Assembly (NCBI RefSeq): GCF_051650185.1
Contig: NZ_JBOFIN010000131.1
Coordinates: 1 to 64,000, forward strand
Reading direction: 5' to 3'
Length of the DNA stretch: 64,000 nucleotides
Origin: Scandinavium sp051650185
GTDB taxonomy: Bacteria; Pseudomonadota; Gammaproteobacteria; Enterobacterales; Enterobacteriaceae
This document shows positions 62,633 through 64,000 of this stretch, piece by piece. The notes beneath the pieces were generated by a model. The model was not told the origin of the DNA. It did not search any database and saw only the letters and a list, made by a program, of their open reading frames with translations. The position numbers and the translations under genes are program-made. Each line of letters begins with the position of its first letter. Within the stretch, counting starts at the first letter, position 1.

Positions 62633-62639
62633 AGGGTCA

Positions 62640-62966
62640 TCAGGCCTTTAATTGTACCTGACCGTCTTTAACGCGCACGTCAAAATGTGCAATGGAATGG
62701 CTTTCATCTTCCATGCACAGCCCGTCGCTGAGGCGGAAGCGCTGTTTTTTCAACGGACTGGCGACCCACAATTCACCGTTGTGCTCCGCAATCAGCCCAC
62801 GAGAGAGGACGCTGGCGCGGAAGAAGGGGTCGATGTTGCTGATAGCGAACACCTGCTCGTCATGATACGGGCGGAAAATCGCCACCTGCTCGTGGCCGAG
62901 CAGAGCGCAGACGCCGGTCTGAGGCAGGATTTCGTCGATGTTGCAGATAGTTACCCACTGGCTCAT
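62640..62966 (-). CDS. nirD: nitrite reductase small subunit NirD
   Basis: 108 aa Rieske-like fold without the full cluster ligands, as in E. coli NirD. Partner of NirB in cytosolic NADH-dependent nitrite reduction to ammonium. The start overlaps the nirB stop by 4 bp (ATGA). Confidence 0.96.
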   Translation of the reverse strand: MSQWVTICNIDEILPQTGVCALLGHEQVAIFRPYHDEQVFAISNIDPFFRASVLSRGLIAEHNGELWVASPLKKQRFRLSDGLCMEDESHSIAHFDVRVKDGQVQLKA

Positions 62967-64000
62967 GCGTTTTCCTCCACCAGAGTGACCGGGATGCGTT
63001 CGTACGGGGTTGCCGGGCGATGCTGTTCGCGCTCAGGTACAACCTGCACGTTTGGATCGCGCTGCTTGCTGTTCACAAAGTGCTGGAAGCGGCTTTGTGC
63101 AGCCGGGCTGTTGACCGTCTCGGTCCATTCACAGGCAAAGGCGGCACGCAGACGAGCCAGCTCTTCTTCCAGATGGTCATTGAGGCCAAGCTTATCGTCG
63201 ATGATGACGGCTTTCAGATAGTCGATGCCGCCTTCCATGTTATCGAGCCACGGCGCGGTACGGGTCAGTTTGTCCGCGGTACGGATGTAGAACATCATGA
63301 AGCGATCGAGGTATTTGATCAGCGTGTCGTGGTCGAGGTCCGCAGCCAGCAAATCGGCGTGACGCGGTTTCATCCCGCCGTTACCACATACGTACAGGTT
63401 CCAGCCTTTTTCGGTGGCGATGATGCCCACGTCTTTGCCCTGGGCTTCCGCACATTCACGGGTACAGCCGGAGACACCAAACTTCATTTTGTGCGGCGTA
63501 CGAATGCCTTTGTAGCGGTTTTCCAGCTCAACGCCGAAGCCAACGCTATCGCCAACGCCGTAACGGCACCAGGTGCTGCCGACGCAGGTTTTCGCCATAC
63601 GCAATGCCTTGGCATAGGCGTGACCGGTTTCGAAGCCTGCGTCGATCAACTGACGCCAGATTTCTGGCAGATCATCTTTCTGCGCACCAAACAGGCCGAT
63701 ACGCTGAGAACCGGTGATTTTGGTGTAGAGGTTAAATTCCTGCGCGATACGCCCCACCGCCATCAGGTCATCTGGAGTGATTTCGCCGCCCGCAGAGCGA
63801 GGGATCACCGAGTAGGTGCCGTCTTTCTGGATGTTGGCGAGGAAGTTGTCGTTGGTGTCCTGCAACGGCGTGTGCTGAGGCTTCAGCACATATTCGTTCC
63901 AGCAGGATGCCAGCAGGGAACCGACGGTTGGCTTACAGACTTCACAGCCGTAGCCTTTGCCGTATTTTGTCAGCAGTTCGTCGAAGGTTTTGATCCCTTC
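62963..64000 (-). CDS. nirB: nitrite reductase large subunit NirB (3' part)
   Basis: The last 345 or so codons; the 5' part (about 500 codons of the usual 847) lies beyond the window edge, and the frame is open to base 64000. Seen at the edge is CEVCKPTVGS, part of the BFD-like [2Fe-2S] region; then the siroheme/[4Fe-4S] site TCVGSTWCRYGVGDS and SGCTRECAEAQGKDVG with the four cluster cysteines. Catalyses six-electron reduction of nitrite. An internal GTG at 63889 is not the start. Confidence 0.96.
   Translation of the reverse strand, partial: EGIKTFDELLTKYGKGYGCEVCKPTVGSLLASCWNEYVLKPQHTPLQDTNDNFLANIQKDGTYSVIPRSAGGEITPDDLMAVGRIAQEFNLYTKITGSQRIGLFGAQKDDLPEIWRQLIDAGFETGHAYAKALRMAKTCVGSTWCRYGVGDSVGFGVELENRYKGIRTPHKMKFGVSGCTRECAEAQGKDVGIIATEKGWNLYVCGNGGMKPRHADLLAADLDHDTLIKYLDRFMMFYIRTADKLTRTAPWLDNMEGGIDYLKAVIIDDKLGLNDHLEEELARLRAAFACEWTETVNSPAAQSRFQHFVNSKQRDPNVQVVPEREQHRPATPYERIPVTLVEENA

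Overview
The window is a stretch of chromosome from a member of the Enterobacteriaceae. Nearly every protein reads as a close, full-length counterpart of an Escherichia coli gene in the yhhX-to-nirB segment, in the same relative order. The high GC content, the missing frl/yhf block and the boxC/REP-type intergenic repeats suit an Enterobacter/Lelliottia/Leclercia-like genome rather than E. coli itself; the genus is an inference. Gene symbols rest on remembered E. coli proteins, not on a search.

Layout. 1-250: hairpin, tandem repeat and boxC-like remnant, possibly an IS end. 0.25-5.2 kb: yhhX, yhhW, then gntR and gntKU (low-affinity gluconate uptake and phosphorylation). 5.3-7.2 kb: yhgN and asd. 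7.4-16.8 kb: the glycogen cluster glgBXCAP. 17-20.7 kb: glpD divergent from glpEGR. 20.9-28.6 kb: malT divergent from malPQ. 28.8-30.9 kb: nfuA, gntX and bioH. 31-35.8 kb: a small periplasmic DUF1471-type protein, feoABC (ferrous iron import) and an AT-rich orphan fimbrial adhesin that is not in the E. coli K-12 layout. 35.9-41.1 kb: tex/yhgF, greB, ompR-envZ. 41.2-48.3 kb: pckA, hslO, hslR, yrfG, igaA, nudE. 48.4-54.3 kb: mrcA divergent from hofMNOPQ. 54.5-61.1 kb: aroK, aroB, damX, dam, rpe, gph, trpS. 61.2-64 kb: cysG, nirD and the 3' part of nirB, reading toward trpS.

Functional links. The glg, mal and glp groups handle glycogen, maltodextrin and glycerol-phosphate, and the sequence shows plausible CRP, GlpR, GntR and MalT sites at their promoters. 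mrcA, igaA, ompR-envZ and damX serve the envelope. cysG makes the siroheme that NirB needs.

Most of the window is ordinary core genome. The parts that depart from it are the orphan adhesin with its palindromic leader, the chain of hairpins between the DUF1471-type gene and feoC, the absence of nirC between nirD and cysG, and the possible IS remnant at the left edge. I found no CRISPR array, tRNA, rRNA, prophage or recognisable new defence system.
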